Made by a program: the position numbers and the translations under genes
Assembly: GCA_002683135.1 (NCBI GenBank)
Contig: NYSS01000018.1
Coordinates: 3,806 to 40,045 of the forward strand
Origin: Planctomycetota bacterium
GTDB lineage: Bacteria; Planctomycetota; GCA-002687715
Direction of reading: 5' to 3'
DNA: 36,240 nucleotides
Shown here: positions 8,565 through 16,888 of the stretch, piece by piece
Layout of the letters: each line of letters opens with the position of its first letter
Numbering within the stretch: position 1 is the first letter of the stretch
The notes under the pieces: model-generated
What the model saw: only the letters and a program-made list of their open reading frames with translations
Told to the model about the DNA's origin: nothing
Database searches by the model: none

Positions 8565-8592
8565 AGTATACCCTGGACCCCGTGTTGGTCAA
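8565..8592 (-). promoter_or_regulatory. Near-consensus sigma-70 promoter for the sugar transferase-deacetylase unit
   Basis: On the - strand TTGACC (-35, 8592-8587) is followed by a 16-bp spacer and TATACT (-10, 8570-8565). Each box matches the consensus at five of six positions. In this GC-rich window it is the best promoter seen. Transcription would start near 8558, leaving a long untranslated leader. Confidence 0.6.
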
Positions 8593-8710
8593 TCGTTCTG
8601 TCTCGATCTCGGAACCCGAAAACCCGCTAATCGACCGACAAAACAGGACCTTTCGTCTCTATATAGAGCACTCAGCCGCGAGGTTACTGAGACAGGTCAA
8701 ATGATGAGAA
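8593..8710. other. Non-coding gap after the exosortase gene with a 12-bp palindrome
   Basis: This is the AT-richer part of the 314-bp gap between the exosortase stop and the sugar transferase start. It holds the perfect palindrome CTCTATATAGAG (8657-8668). On the - strand an adjacent weak stem, CTCAG...CTGAG, precedes it and a short TGTTTTG run follows it. It may serve as a loose transcript end for the exosortase operon or as an operator. No open frame of note was seen. Confidence 0.35.
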
Positions 8711-10192
8711 TCAGAGGCCCTCGAGAACCCGCCCCAGGGAAAACGAGAGCGTCTTGGTGAACCAGCGCAGCCTCTCGCGGGCGCGGGAGATCCCCTGTGC
8801 ATCGAAAGGAATGCTGAGCCAGACCAGGATCTGAGGCTCGCCCGGGTCAATGAGCGCGCGCCAAGTGAACGCGCCGTAAGCAGATGTGGAGACGCCACCG
8901 GAGCGATACCAGTACCAGGTGAGGCGGCGCTCTTCGCCCCGCACCAGTTGAATCTCCCGGACGTATCCGGGGGCACCGGTGAACGACGCGGGGCAGCGAA
9001 CGGAGGACGCAGCCTCGACCTCCCAACCGTTGCCTCGGTAACAGCTCTCCGGAGCGTGCAGCCTGGTCCGTCGGCTGCGGCCGTACACGATGCACAGGTG
9101 GTAGGTACCCCGCTCTCCGTACAGCCGACTGAGGAATCCGTCGGGCCGCAGCAAGCGCGCCGCCCCCGCCGCGAGCGGTATGTCCCGCCCTGGGATCACC
9201 GGCCCCTCCTGCGATGATGGCGGACGAAGCTGGGTCGGTATGGCCTGCAGCAGATCTCTCTCAGCGACCACGACAGGCAGATCAGCTTCGACGAACGCGA
9301 GGGCGGGGCCCAGGGCCATCACGGCGAGCGCCGCCAGGACCCAAGCCACGCCGGGGGGCGACCCGACCAGGGGGCGGGGCGACGCGACGTCCCTCCTCAG
9401 CACTCGCGCCAGCCCCCACAGGAGAAACAGGCCGCAGACGAAAGCAGCGATTCCGCTCCCGTCATGAACCAGGGTGCCGGGGCCAGCGACCTCCGCACCC
9501 GCACCCACCGCCACGCGGACGAGGACATGGATGCGCAGCGCGTTGATGAGGACGGCAACCGGCGCCGCCAATAGGAAGACCGCCACACGCCGCAGGTGCG
9601 TCGTCCTCGTCATGGCCGCCACCACATATCCGAAGGCGAGCATCGCAACGAGGCTCCGCAAGCCGGAGCAGACATCGCCGACGACCAGCACGCCCCCATC
9701 AGGGATCAGAAGTCGTGCGCCTTCGCGGACGACCGTAGACGGCGCCCCCAAGAGGCCGACTTCCATGGACCACGTCTTCAGCGGCAGGCTCAGATCCTCG
9801 ATGAGCTTGAGCGGCCACGGGAGCATGAACAGAAGCAACCCGACGGGGCCGACCAGCGCGCGGGTGCCGCGCCACCCCAGGGCCCCAAGGAGCAGCGCGA
9901 TGGTCCCCAGCCACCAGCCCACGGCCCCGACAAAACCGACGCCGCGACCATGAAGGACATAGAGCATGATCGCCGCAGCCGCCGCCACCGGGATCGCCAA
10001 CAAGGCGGAGCCTCCGCCGAGGTGGCGCTCACGCCAGACGATCCACGCCGCCCACGCGGCGGCCGTGATCGGTACGAACGGACCGTGGCCAAAGTAGCTG
10101 CCGTCCGCGAACCAGCGATCCGCCAGCCACGCCATGGTCTCCACGGCCAGGAGCACCGGCACCAGGATGGCAACCAGCATGCGTCCGGTCAT
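8711..10192 (-). CDS. xrtA: Exosortase with fused EpsI domain (XrtA-type)
   Basis: 493 residues. The N-terminal 270 form a polytopic membrane exosortase: a Cys-type transpeptidase-like sorting enzyme that recognises C-terminal PEP-CTERM-like signals on secreted proteins. The triad is intact: Cys175 in GDVCSGLRSL, Arg220 in LINALRI and His243 in LVHDGSG. After a further TM segment (about 283-302) comes a periplasmic EpsI domain with the hallmark HAPESCYRGNGW (379-390). The fusion with EpsI is common in exosortase A, and the neighbours (chain-length protein, ExeA-like ATPase, CpsD-like kinase, Stp1/Stp2 glycosyltransferases) support XrtA over other subtypes. It is the last gene of a long - strand operon, 3 bp after the GT39-like gene. 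No PEP-CTERM substrate gene is present in the window. Confidence 0.93.
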   Translation of the reverse strand: MTGRMLVAILVPVLLAVETMAWLADRWFADGSYFGHGPFVPITAAAWAAWIVWRERHLGGGSALLAIPVAAAAAIMLYVLHGRGVGFVGAVGWWLGTIALLLGALGWRGTRALVGPVGLLLFMLPWPLKLIEDLSLPLKTWSMEVGLLGAPSTVVREGARLLIPDGGVLVVGDVCSGLRSLVAMLAFGYVVAAMTRTTHLRRVAVFLLAAPVAVLINALRIHVLVRVAVGAGAEVAGPGTLVHDGSGIAAFVCGLFLLWGLARVLRRDVASPRPLVGSPPGVAWVLAALAVMALGPALAFVEADLPVVVAERDLLQAIPTQLRPPSSQEGPVIPGRDIPLAAGAARLLRPDGFLSRLYGERGTYHLCIVYGRSRRTRLHAPESCYRGNGWEVEAASSVRCPASFTGAPGYVREIQLVRGEERRLTWYWYRSGGVSTSAYGAFTWRALIDPGEPQILVWLSIPFDAQGISRARERLRWFTKTLSFSLGRVLEGL

Positions 10193-10195
10193 GGC

Positions 10196-12445
10196 CTACC
10201 TCCAGACGACGCGCACCGTGCCACGCCCCAGCTTCCGCTCACGCAGATCCCAGATGCGCACCACCCGTCCCTCGTCCGGGTCATCGGAGTTGAACTCCCA
10301 ACAGTCGTAGTTCTTCTCCAGGTCGTCGTACAAAGCCGCCCAGTCGGGGAAGGCCTCTCGCTTCCAAGGTCGGCGAGGATCCGTGTAGTTCTCGTACGAC
10401 GTCTTCAAGCTGATGAAAAACGAAATCGGACGGTAGCTGCGCTGCTGCCCCTTCCCGCGCGTCAGCCAGGCCCGCGACACGAGGCTCGCCCGTCGCCAGA
10501 GCTCGGTGATGGCCGGAGTCGTCCCGGGCCAATCGCCACCCATATCCGCCCACCTCCGCTCCAGACGAGCGGTGACGCGGGCTTCCAGATCATCGAGGGT
10601 CTCGACGTCCTGCTTGGAGCGACGCGCGTCATGCAACGCCCCTGAAACTCCGCCTGGGAGGTCAGCCCGCTGCAGCCTCTTCAGGAACTCCTGCTCCACC
10701 TCCTCGGCGGAGGGCTCGCCGCCAGCGGCAGCCAGGTCGCGCACGATGGAGTTGAGCTGCTCCGCCCACGGGCTCCGTGGCCACAATTGACTGTAGCCGA
10801 GGCTCACGTGGGGACGACTCGACAGGTCCTCTGTCATCCAGTTGTGGTGGAGCGTCAGCACGTCGTAGTGGGGTCCCTTGTGCTGCGCGGAAGCGGCCGA
10901 CCGGAACTCCCATTCGACGAGGCGCGTACGCAGCCGCTGCAACCGACGCTCATTGAACGCCACCACCGCCGCCGCGCGATCTCTGTCGGGTTCGGAGTCC
11001 ACGCGCTCGATGGCGGCCTCCGCCGCTCGGATCAAGCTGCGCAAACGTCTTGAGACCCAACTGCACCGCGCGGAATTGGGCACCAGCGGCAGCCGCCCGT
11101 GGTCGTTCACGACCACGGAATCGGGGGGCACATTGGCGGCGATCCATGCGAGGACGCGGTTACGCGGGTCCTCTTGCGACCGAAGCACGTTCTCATCCAC
11201 GATCGCACCCACGGGCAGCCCCGGGACAGGGATCACGAGGCACAACAGCACCGTCGCGAAGACGACCCGACCCGCGCGGCCGCACAACCGACAGACCTCC
11301 TGGATACCCAGCGCTCCGAGGACCGCGGCCAGGGGGAACAGGATGTTGAGGTGTCGGGGCACCGGGAACTGCTGATTCGCCAGCGCGATCAACAGCAGTG
11401 ATGTGAGGGTCGTCGCGAGCAGGAAGACGTGGACGCGGTCACGCCTGACGGCGCACACCACGCACCCCAGCACCGCGAGGACCGAGATGAATGGCCCCAC
11501 CCCACCGGAGGACCAGAAGTTTTCGATCATCCGGGCGAACGAGTCCCAAAGCGTATGCCCTTCCACCACGAGCGCGCTGCCGCTGGCCGCCCCCCCTTGG
11601 AACTCGCCCAGCGAGATCCCAAGCCGGTCCAGGACCCACGTGATCAGGTTCCAGAATCGTCCCCGCCACCAACCATCGAGGGTGTTATATGGCGACCCTG
11701 CAAAGAACCCGGCGAGCAACGCCAGGAGGGCGGCGATGGGGCGTGGCGACAGCCAGACCCGCGGCGCAATGGACCGCGCCTGTGGCGCCCGGAACAGGTG
11801 CGCCAGGCAAATCGGGAGCACCATGGCCAACGAGTAGTACTTGGTCGCCACGCCGAGACCGGCGACGAACCCGGCGGACAGATAATCCCGCCAACGCCCG
11901 CGGTTCATGACCGACACGAGCAACAGGACGCACCAGGTGTTCCAGAACGCCGCTGGCACGTCCATCTTGACTTGCTGGGAGGACGCCACGTGGCCGAGCG
12001 TCACGGCCAGAATCAGCGCCGCGAGGAGCCCGGTTCGTTGATCTCTCACGCTGCGTCCGACCCGGTAGACAAGCAGCACGGTAAGCACACCGAACAGCGC
12101 CGTGGACAAGCGCCCGATGAGCAGGAACGCCCCCTGGTTCTCGAAGTAGCTGATCCCAAACTCGTGGGGGTTCCCCCACCAGCCGCAGAGGCGCCCGAAG
12201 GCGTAGTACCCTCCGTACTCCACGAGGATCACGTAGTAGCCGAGCGCCGGCTTGTTGAACCAGCCGTTCGGGTCAAGGGTCCTCTCCGCTCCGAATCGCA
12301 ACACGCGCTCCACGTTGTTGCGCTCATCCGGATAGTAGGAGTGGGGCAGCCCCTGGCCAAAGCACCCCCACACGCGCAGAGCGCTCGCCAGAGCGAGGAT
12401 CGCCACCAGGGCGAGGAAGGCCCCTCGTCGCCGCGGCGCGCTCAC
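10196..12445 (-). CDS. GT39/ArnT-like membrane glycosyltransferase with long C-terminal domain
   Basis: 749 residues. It starts at GTG (12445), overlapping the preceding stop by 4 bases (GTGA). The N-terminal ~410 residues contain many TM helices of a GT-C fold. The first periplasmic loop carries an Asp-Glu pair in SYYPDERNNVERVL, as in PMT/ArnT enzymes that use a polyprenyl-phosphate sugar donor. The remaining ~330 residues look soluble and periplasmic: VLAWIAANVPPDSVVVNDHG, then a charged, Arg/Glu-rich helical stretch (about residues 470-640), then a Tyr/Trp-rich end (YENYTDPRRPWKREAF). The helical stretch is not usual for this family. A role in adding a sugar from a lipid carrier to the exopolysaccharide or to a sorted protein is inferred from fold and position. 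Confidence 0.8.
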   Translation of the reverse strand: MSAPRRRGAFLALVAILALASALRVWGCFGQGLPHSYYPDERNNVERVLRFGAERTLDPNGWFNKPALGYYVILVEYGGYYAFGRLCGWWGNPHEFGISYFENQGAFLLIGRLSTALFGVLTVLLVYRVGRSVRDQRTGLLAALILAVTLGHVASSQQVKMDVPAAFWNTWCVLLLVSVMNRGRWRDYLSAGFVAGLGVATKYYSLAMVLPICLAHLFRAPQARSIAPRVWLSPRPIAALLALLAGFFAGSPYNTLDGWWRGRFWNLITWVLDRLGISLGEFQGGAASGSALVVEGHTLWDSFARMIENFWSSGGVGPFISVLAVLGCVVCAVRRDRVHVFLLATTLTSLLLIALANQQFPVPRHLNILFPLAAVLGALGIQEVCRLCGRAGRVVFATVLLCLVIPVPGLPVGAIVDENVLRSQEDPRNRVLAWIAANVPPDSVVVNDHGRLPLVPNSARCSWVSRRLRSLIRAAEAAIERVDSEPDRDRAAAVVAFNERRLQRLRTRLVEWEFRSAASAQHKGPHYDVLTLHHNWMTEDLSSRPHVSLGYSQLWPRSPWAEQLNSIVRDLAAAGGEPSAEEVEQEFLKRLQRADLPGGVSGALHDARRSKQDVETLDDLEARVTARLERRWADMGGDWPGTTPAITELWRRASLVSRAWLTRGKGQQRSYRPISFFISLKTSYENYTDPRRPWKREAFPDWAALYDDLEKNYDCWEFNSDDPDEGRVVRIWDLRERKLGRGTVRVVWR

Positions 12446-13611
12446 GAGCCCATCCCCCGCGCAGCTCGGAGCACCTGGGCGGTCTCCTCCCCCACGATCG
12501 ACCAGGTCCGTGAACGCCCGATCGCCGCCACGGTGCCCGGATCCAGGGCCCCGTCGAAGACCCCCTCGATCGCCTCGCGGAGCGCATCCGCGTCACCGAA
12601 GGGGACGAGGATGCCGGCGGCCCCGTCACCCAGGACCTCTCGGTTCCCGCCGACGTCGGTGGCCACGCTCGGCAATCCACAAGCGATCGCCTCATGGAGC
12701 GCGTTCGCCCATCCCTCGTTGCGAGTCGCGAGAACGAAGGCGTCGGAGGCCTGATACACCTGCGGCAGTTCATCGGGCGGTAGCTGCCCCAGAAACCAGA
12801 CCCGATCTTGGACACCCAGGTCTTGCGCCCGACGTTCGAGCGCCCCTCGCTCATCGCCTTCGGGGCCACCCCCGCCCGCGACCAGGTAGATCAGGGACGG
12901 ACGCGAAGAAGCGAGGCGAGGCAATAAGTCGATGACACGCCCCACGCCCTTACGCTCCGCCAGTCCCCCGACGGTCAACAGGACAGACGCATCAGCAGGC
13001 AACCCCAGCCGGGCGCGGGCTGCGCGGCGCTGCCCATCGTCCGCGGGGACGAATCGGATGGGGTCGACCCCATTGCCGACGACGCGCACGCGGTCCGGAT
13101 CGGCCCCGCACTCGACGGCGAGTCGGGCCAACGACGAGCTGACCGCGATGACCCGGTCGGCGTCACGAACCGTCTCCTCGATCCGACGTCGACGTGCGGG
13201 GTCCTTGCTGTATGGCTCTTCGGTGCCACGCAGGGTCACCACGGTCGGGAGGCCCCGCTCCTTCCCCAGCCGGACCGCGGCCCACCCGGTCGGGTAGGCG
13301 AAGTGCGCGTCCAGGACATCGATGCCATCCGTTGGACGTCGGCGCAGCGCCCGCAAGAGCATCGAGCCGTCCATCCCCTTGAACATGCCCGGAAGGTACA
13401 AGAACGGAACATCCTCCACGGGCGTACCGTCCACCTCCTCCCTCGAGGGCACCGACGCGGACCGCAGGAGGGGGAACCACGGCCGCACGCGCCAGACCCG
13501 CACGCGATGCGGGTCAGGGAGGCCTTGCAGGCGCCGATGGATGAAGATCCCCTGTCCCGGCGTCGACAAACCCGGGTAGAGCTGGGAGATCGACAAGACA
13601 CGGACGCTCAT
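12442..13611 (-). CDS. Glycosyltransferase family 4
   Basis: 389 residues from the ATG at 13611, which overlaps the amidotransferase stop (ATGA). This start is preferred to an in-frame ATG at 13686 that would bury 25 more residues in the upstream gene. GT-B fold: N-terminal segment with STPGQGIFIHRRLQGL, then NGVDPIRFVP at the domain junction, LLTVGGLAERKGVGRVI (donor-site region) and the donor-binding EGWANALHEAIACGLPSVA, an EX7E motif. It would transfer a sugar from an NDP-donor to the lipid-linked oligosaccharide on the cytoplasmic face. Donor and linkage cannot be read from sequence. It sits between the amidotransferase and the GT39-like enzyme in the XrtA operon. Confidence 0.92.
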   Translation of the reverse strand: MSVRVLSISQLYPGLSTPGQGIFIHRRLQGLPDPHRVRVWRVRPWFPLLRSASVPSREEVDGTPVEDVPFLYLPGMFKGMDGSMLLRALRRRPTDGIDVLDAHFAYPTGWAAVRLGKERGLPTVVTLRGTEEPYSKDPARRRRIEETVRDADRVIAVSSSLARLAVECGADPDRVRVVGNGVDPIRFVPADDGQRRAARARLGLPADASVLLTVGGLAERKGVGRVIDLLPRLASSRPSLIYLVAGGGGPEGDERGALERRAQDLGVQDRVWFLGQLPPDELPQVYQASDAFVLATRNEGWANALHEAIACGLPSVATDVGGNREVLGDGAAGILVPFGDADALREAIEGVFDGALDPGTVAAIGRSRTWSIVGEETAQVLRAARGMGS

Positions 13612-15506
13612 GTCGCGATCCCCGCAGGACAACGCGCGTCCGCCCACGATGCCAGGACGAAGAGGAGCCAGAGCGGGCGAGCCCAATCACGACGGCCAGC
13701 CTTGTGCTCCTCGAGGAGCCTACGCGCGACATCGAGGTCCAGGAGCGAGCTGAGCGCCCCCCCGGCCAGCCGCTCCCGAACGAGCGGGTAGAGGGGACCG
13801 CGAATCCACGCGGCGAGCGGCGGGGCGAACCCCGACTTCTTCGCTCTCACCACCTCGCGCGGCAGCCTCCGCGCGGCGAGCTTACGGAGACACAGCTTGC
13901 CCGTGCCACCGCGGATCTTCAGCGAAGACGGGATCCTCGCGGCGAGCTCCACGACCTTCTGGTCGAGGAGCGGTGAGCGCACCTCCAGCGAGTGGGCCAT
14001 GCTCATCCGATCGACCTTCGCGATCACGCCCTCCGAGAGGTACGTGTGACGGTCGACGTACAACAGCCGCGACAGCGGGTCGTGGCCTCGTGTCCGATCG
14101 AATGCGTCACGCAAGACGCATGTCGAGTCAAAGGATCCGAGCGCGTCCTGCAAACCCGCCCCATAGAGTCGGGCCTTCAGCGCCGGTCGGACGACCGTCA
14201 TGTCCCGTGCGTAGGCACCCTCCAGGTCCCGAGAAAGGTTGTCCAGCAGGTTCCCCAGCCGAAGCGGCCGAGGCAGCCTGCCGCTCCGCGGCCAGATCCT
14301 GGCGAGGCCCCCGGCGAGTCCCCGTCGCAGCCCGCCGGGGATCCACCGGCGGAGCGTCTCCGTCGCCAGATTGTGCGAGTAGCGCGTCGCATACCCGGCG
14401 AACGCCTCGTCACCTCCGTCACCGGACAACACCACCTTGACCCTGCGCGCGGCGGCGCGGGACACCAGCCAGGTGGGCACGCACGAGCTGTCGCCGTGCG
14501 GCTCATCCATGTGACCCACGACCGCGTTCACGACGCTCGGGACATCCAGTTCGACGTGCTCCTCCTCGAGATCGACGCCGAGGGCGACAGCGGTGGACCG
14601 CGTGAGGACCCCTTCGTCCTCAGGCGCACCACCGAAACCGACGGTGATCGCCGACATCCGCTCGGGAGCCTCCTCCGACAGGTAGGACACGACGAGCCCC
14701 GAGTCGATCCCACCGGACAGGAACGACGAGACCGGGACATCGCTGCGCAGTCGAATGCGGGACGATTCACGGAGGACGGCATCGATCTCGTCCAACGCCT
14801 GCGCCTCGGTCATGCCCTCATCGGGCTCGGGCAACGGGTCCCAATATCGGTGCATGCGAACGGACCCATCCCTCTCAAACGCCATCGATGTCGCGGCCTC
14901 GAGCTTGCGAATCCCCTTATGAATCGACCAGGGGGCTGGGATGTACTGGAGCGTCAGATAGAGGTCCACGGCCTCGGGGTCCAGGTCCGTATCGACTCCA
15001 TCGAGGCCGGCGAGGGCCCGCGCCTCACTGGCAAACGCAAGCCCACCTGAGCTCCGCGCCCAGTAGAGCGGCTTCTTGCCGAGGCGATCCCGCGCCAGCA
15101 ACGTCCGGTCCCGTGCGACATCGTGCAGCGCGAACGCGAACATGCCCCTCAACCGATCAACGCAACGATCACCCATCTCCTCGTAGAGGTGCGGGATAAC
15201 CTCGACGTCGGACTGGGTGCGGAAGACGTGCCCTCGCGACTCGAGCTCGCGACGGAGCTCCTTGTAGTTGTAGATCTCGCCGTTGCAGACGACGTGGTAG
15301 CGGTCGTTGGCATCCGACTGGGGCTGATCCCCGGTCCGCAGATCGATGATGGCGAGCCGCGCGTGCCCCAGCACGGCGCGGCCACGGGTCTCACGACCGA
15401 AGCCGTCGGGGCCGCGATGCCGCAGGGTCTCTAGCATCCCGGTGACCCGGGATTCCTCCGCCCCACCCGCCGGGCCGGGCGCGACAATGCCTGCGATGCC
15501 ACACAC
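13608..15506 (-). CDS. Asparagine synthase-like amidotransferase, exosortase A-associated
   Basis: 632 residues, starting at GTG 15506 so that the mature N terminus is CGIAGIV with Cys2 as the glutaminase nucleophile. The N-terminal Ntn glutaminase domain includes RHRGPDGFG and CNGEIYNY. The C-terminal ATP-pyrophosphatase domain has SGGIDS (264-269) and SGDGGDEAFAGY. The architecture equals AsnB, but length and context match the amidotransferase found in XrtA loci, which probably amidates a uronic acid or other carboxylated sugar of the exopolysaccharide. That substrate is inference; ordinary asparagine synthesis remains possible. The gap to the preceding ligase-like gene is 3 bp and the stop overlaps the next glycosyltransferase start. 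Confidence 0.9.
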   Translation of the reverse strand: MCGIAGIVAPGPAGGAEESRVTGMLETLRHRGPDGFGRETRGRAVLGHARLAIIDLRTGDQPQSDANDRYHVVCNGEIYNYKELRRELESRGHVFRTQSDVEVIPHLYEEMGDRCVDRLRGMFAFALHDVARDRTLLARDRLGKKPLYWARSSGGLAFASEARALAGLDGVDTDLDPEAVDLYLTLQYIPAPWSIHKGIRKLEAATSMAFERDGSVRMHRYWDPLPEPDEGMTEAQALDEIDAVLRESSRIRLRSDVPVSSFLSGGIDSGLVVSYLSEEAPERMSAITVGFGGAPEDEGVLTRSTAVALGVDLEEEHVELDVPSVVNAVVGHMDEPHGDSSCVPTWLVSRAAARRVKVVLSGDGGDEAFAGYATRYSHNLATETLRRWIPGGLRRGLAGGLARIWPRSGRLPRPLRLGNLLDNLSRDLEGAYARDMTVVRPALKARLYGAGLQDALGSFDSTCVLRDAFDRTRGHDPLSRLLYVDRHTYLSEGVIAKVDRMSMAHSLEVRSPLLDQKVVELAARIPSSLKIRGGTGKLCLRKLAARRLPREVVRAKKSGFAPPLAAWIRGPLYPLVRERLAGGALSSLLDLDVARRLLEEHKAGRRDWARPLWLLFVLASWADARCPAGIAT

Positions 15507-15509
15507 GGG

Positions 15510-16886
15510 TTAGGGCCGTACCCGCTCCGAAGAACCCGGCTCGCCCGGGACGATCCGGGTACGCCAGGCGTTGCGGCGATCCTCGGCGATCCCTTGTTGC
15601 CTCTTGGCGCGCATCTTCATGTTCAGATCCTGGGCCGTCAGATGGATCGCCGCCGTAAGGCCCATGTACCACCACAGGAAATCGATCTTCATCAGGCTCC
15701 CGAACGTAGACGCCACGCAGAACGCGATCCACAGCCCCGCCATCGAAATGGAGATGACATAGAACTCCTGTGACCAGGGCGGCTTCAACGCCACCTTCCG
15801 TGTCCTCCACAGGAAATAAAACGCCATGGGAAACAAGGCAAACAGCGGCAGTGACATGGCCAGGCCGCCCTCCCCTAACGCCTGAAACCAGGTGCTGTGC
15901 GCGACGAACCCGGGGCCCCGGGACCCCGGCGTATACTTTGGCGGCGTACGACCGGCGTAGAAGCCGACATAGCGCGGTGACAGCAGCGGGTAATTGTCCA
16001 TCCCCTTCCCGAGGGCCGGATCCTCGCGGAACATCGTCCAACCCGCCTTCCACAGCAGGATGCGGCTCTGAGCCGCGAAATCGCGGGTCTCGGACGGCCC
16101 CACTCCCTGCTTCAGGCGGTCCCACTGCGCCGGCGGGAGAAACGTCAGGACAATGATCCCGCAGAGCGCGGCGGTGGCGAAGCCCACCGCCTTCTTCTTC
16201 GACTTGAAGATGAGGTAGCTCATCACGGCCATCATCTGCAAGATGCCGCCCCGGGACCCGGTGAAGACCGCACCGAGGACGTAGAACGGAAACAGTACGA
16301 GGATGAACATCTTCTCCCGTCGGCTGCCATGCTGAAACCGCATCGCGAAGAACGGCATCATCATGATGAGCACGAGCGCGAGGTAGTTCGCTCCGCCCCC
16401 CTGGCCGGCAGCGACGTTCACCCGCTCCAGATCACCGCCGCCCGCACCAGTGACGATGATCGTCTTCAGATTCCAGAGCATCCCTGAGACGTTCGCCCAC
16501 AGGAACTGATTGATCTTCTTCGGCGTATCGACGAGCTGCATCGTCAAGAACTGCACGATCATCAGCTTCGTGAGGATCCACGTCGCCCCAAGCGCGACCT
16601 CTCGATCGCCTTTTGCCATCAGCGCACCCGCCAATGTCCCCAGCAAGCACGCGAGGCTCACCGCCATGAGCGGGTGGAACCGGAGGGTACGGACGTGCAT
16701 AGCCCACCCGATGAGGCACGCGACGGTGATGAACAGGATCGGCCTGAACCAGGTCGGAGCATTCCAGATTTCTGGACGGAAGTAGTAGAGGAACACCAGC
16801 ATGAGGAGGCCGTAGAACGGCCTCCAGAGGCTGACGGCGCAGGCCGTCGGCGTGTACATGAGCATGAAAAGAAAGCGGAGTGACAT
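15510..16886 (-). CDS. O-antigen ligase-like protein (exosortase A-associated putative O-glycosylation ligase)
   Basis: 458 residues with about ten TM helices: MSLRFLFMLMYTPTACAVSL at the start and the family-typical FLYYFRPEIW near residue 35. The Wzy/WaaL-type region includes TGSRGGILQM and a large periplasmic loop with MFREDPALGKGMDNYP and GFVAHSTWFQALGEGG, where the His is expected to be catalytic. The C-terminal 50 residues are charged and cytoplasmic. The set of motifs matches the ligase family of XrtA loci. It may polymerise repeat units or ligate glycan to sorted proteins; the sequence does not decide. The start lies 2 bp after the Stp2-like gene stop, and it is followed by the amidotransferase in the same operon. 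Confidence 0.9.
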   Translation of the reverse strand: MSLRFLFMLMYTPTACAVSLWRPFYGLLMLVFLYYFRPEIWNAPTWFRPILFITVACLIGWAMHVRTLRFHPLMAVSLACLLGTLAGALMAKGDREVALGATWILTKLMIVQFLTMQLVDTPKKINQFLWANVSGMLWNLKTIIVTGAGGGDLERVNVAAGQGGGANYLALVLIMMMPFFAMRFQHGSRREKMFILVLFPFYVLGAVFTGSRGGILQMMAVMSYLIFKSKKKAVGFATAALCGIIVLTFLPPAQWDRLKQGVGPSETRDFAAQSRILLWKAGWTMFREDPALGKGMDNYPLLSPRYVGFYAGRTPPKYTPGSRGPGFVAHSTWFQALGEGGLAMSLPLFALFPMAFYFLWRTRKVALKPPWSQEFYVISISMAGLWIAFCVASTFGSLMKIDFLWWYMGLTAAIHLTAQDLNMKMRAKRQQGIAEDRRNAWRTRIVPGEPGSSERVRP

Positions 16887-16888
16887 GC

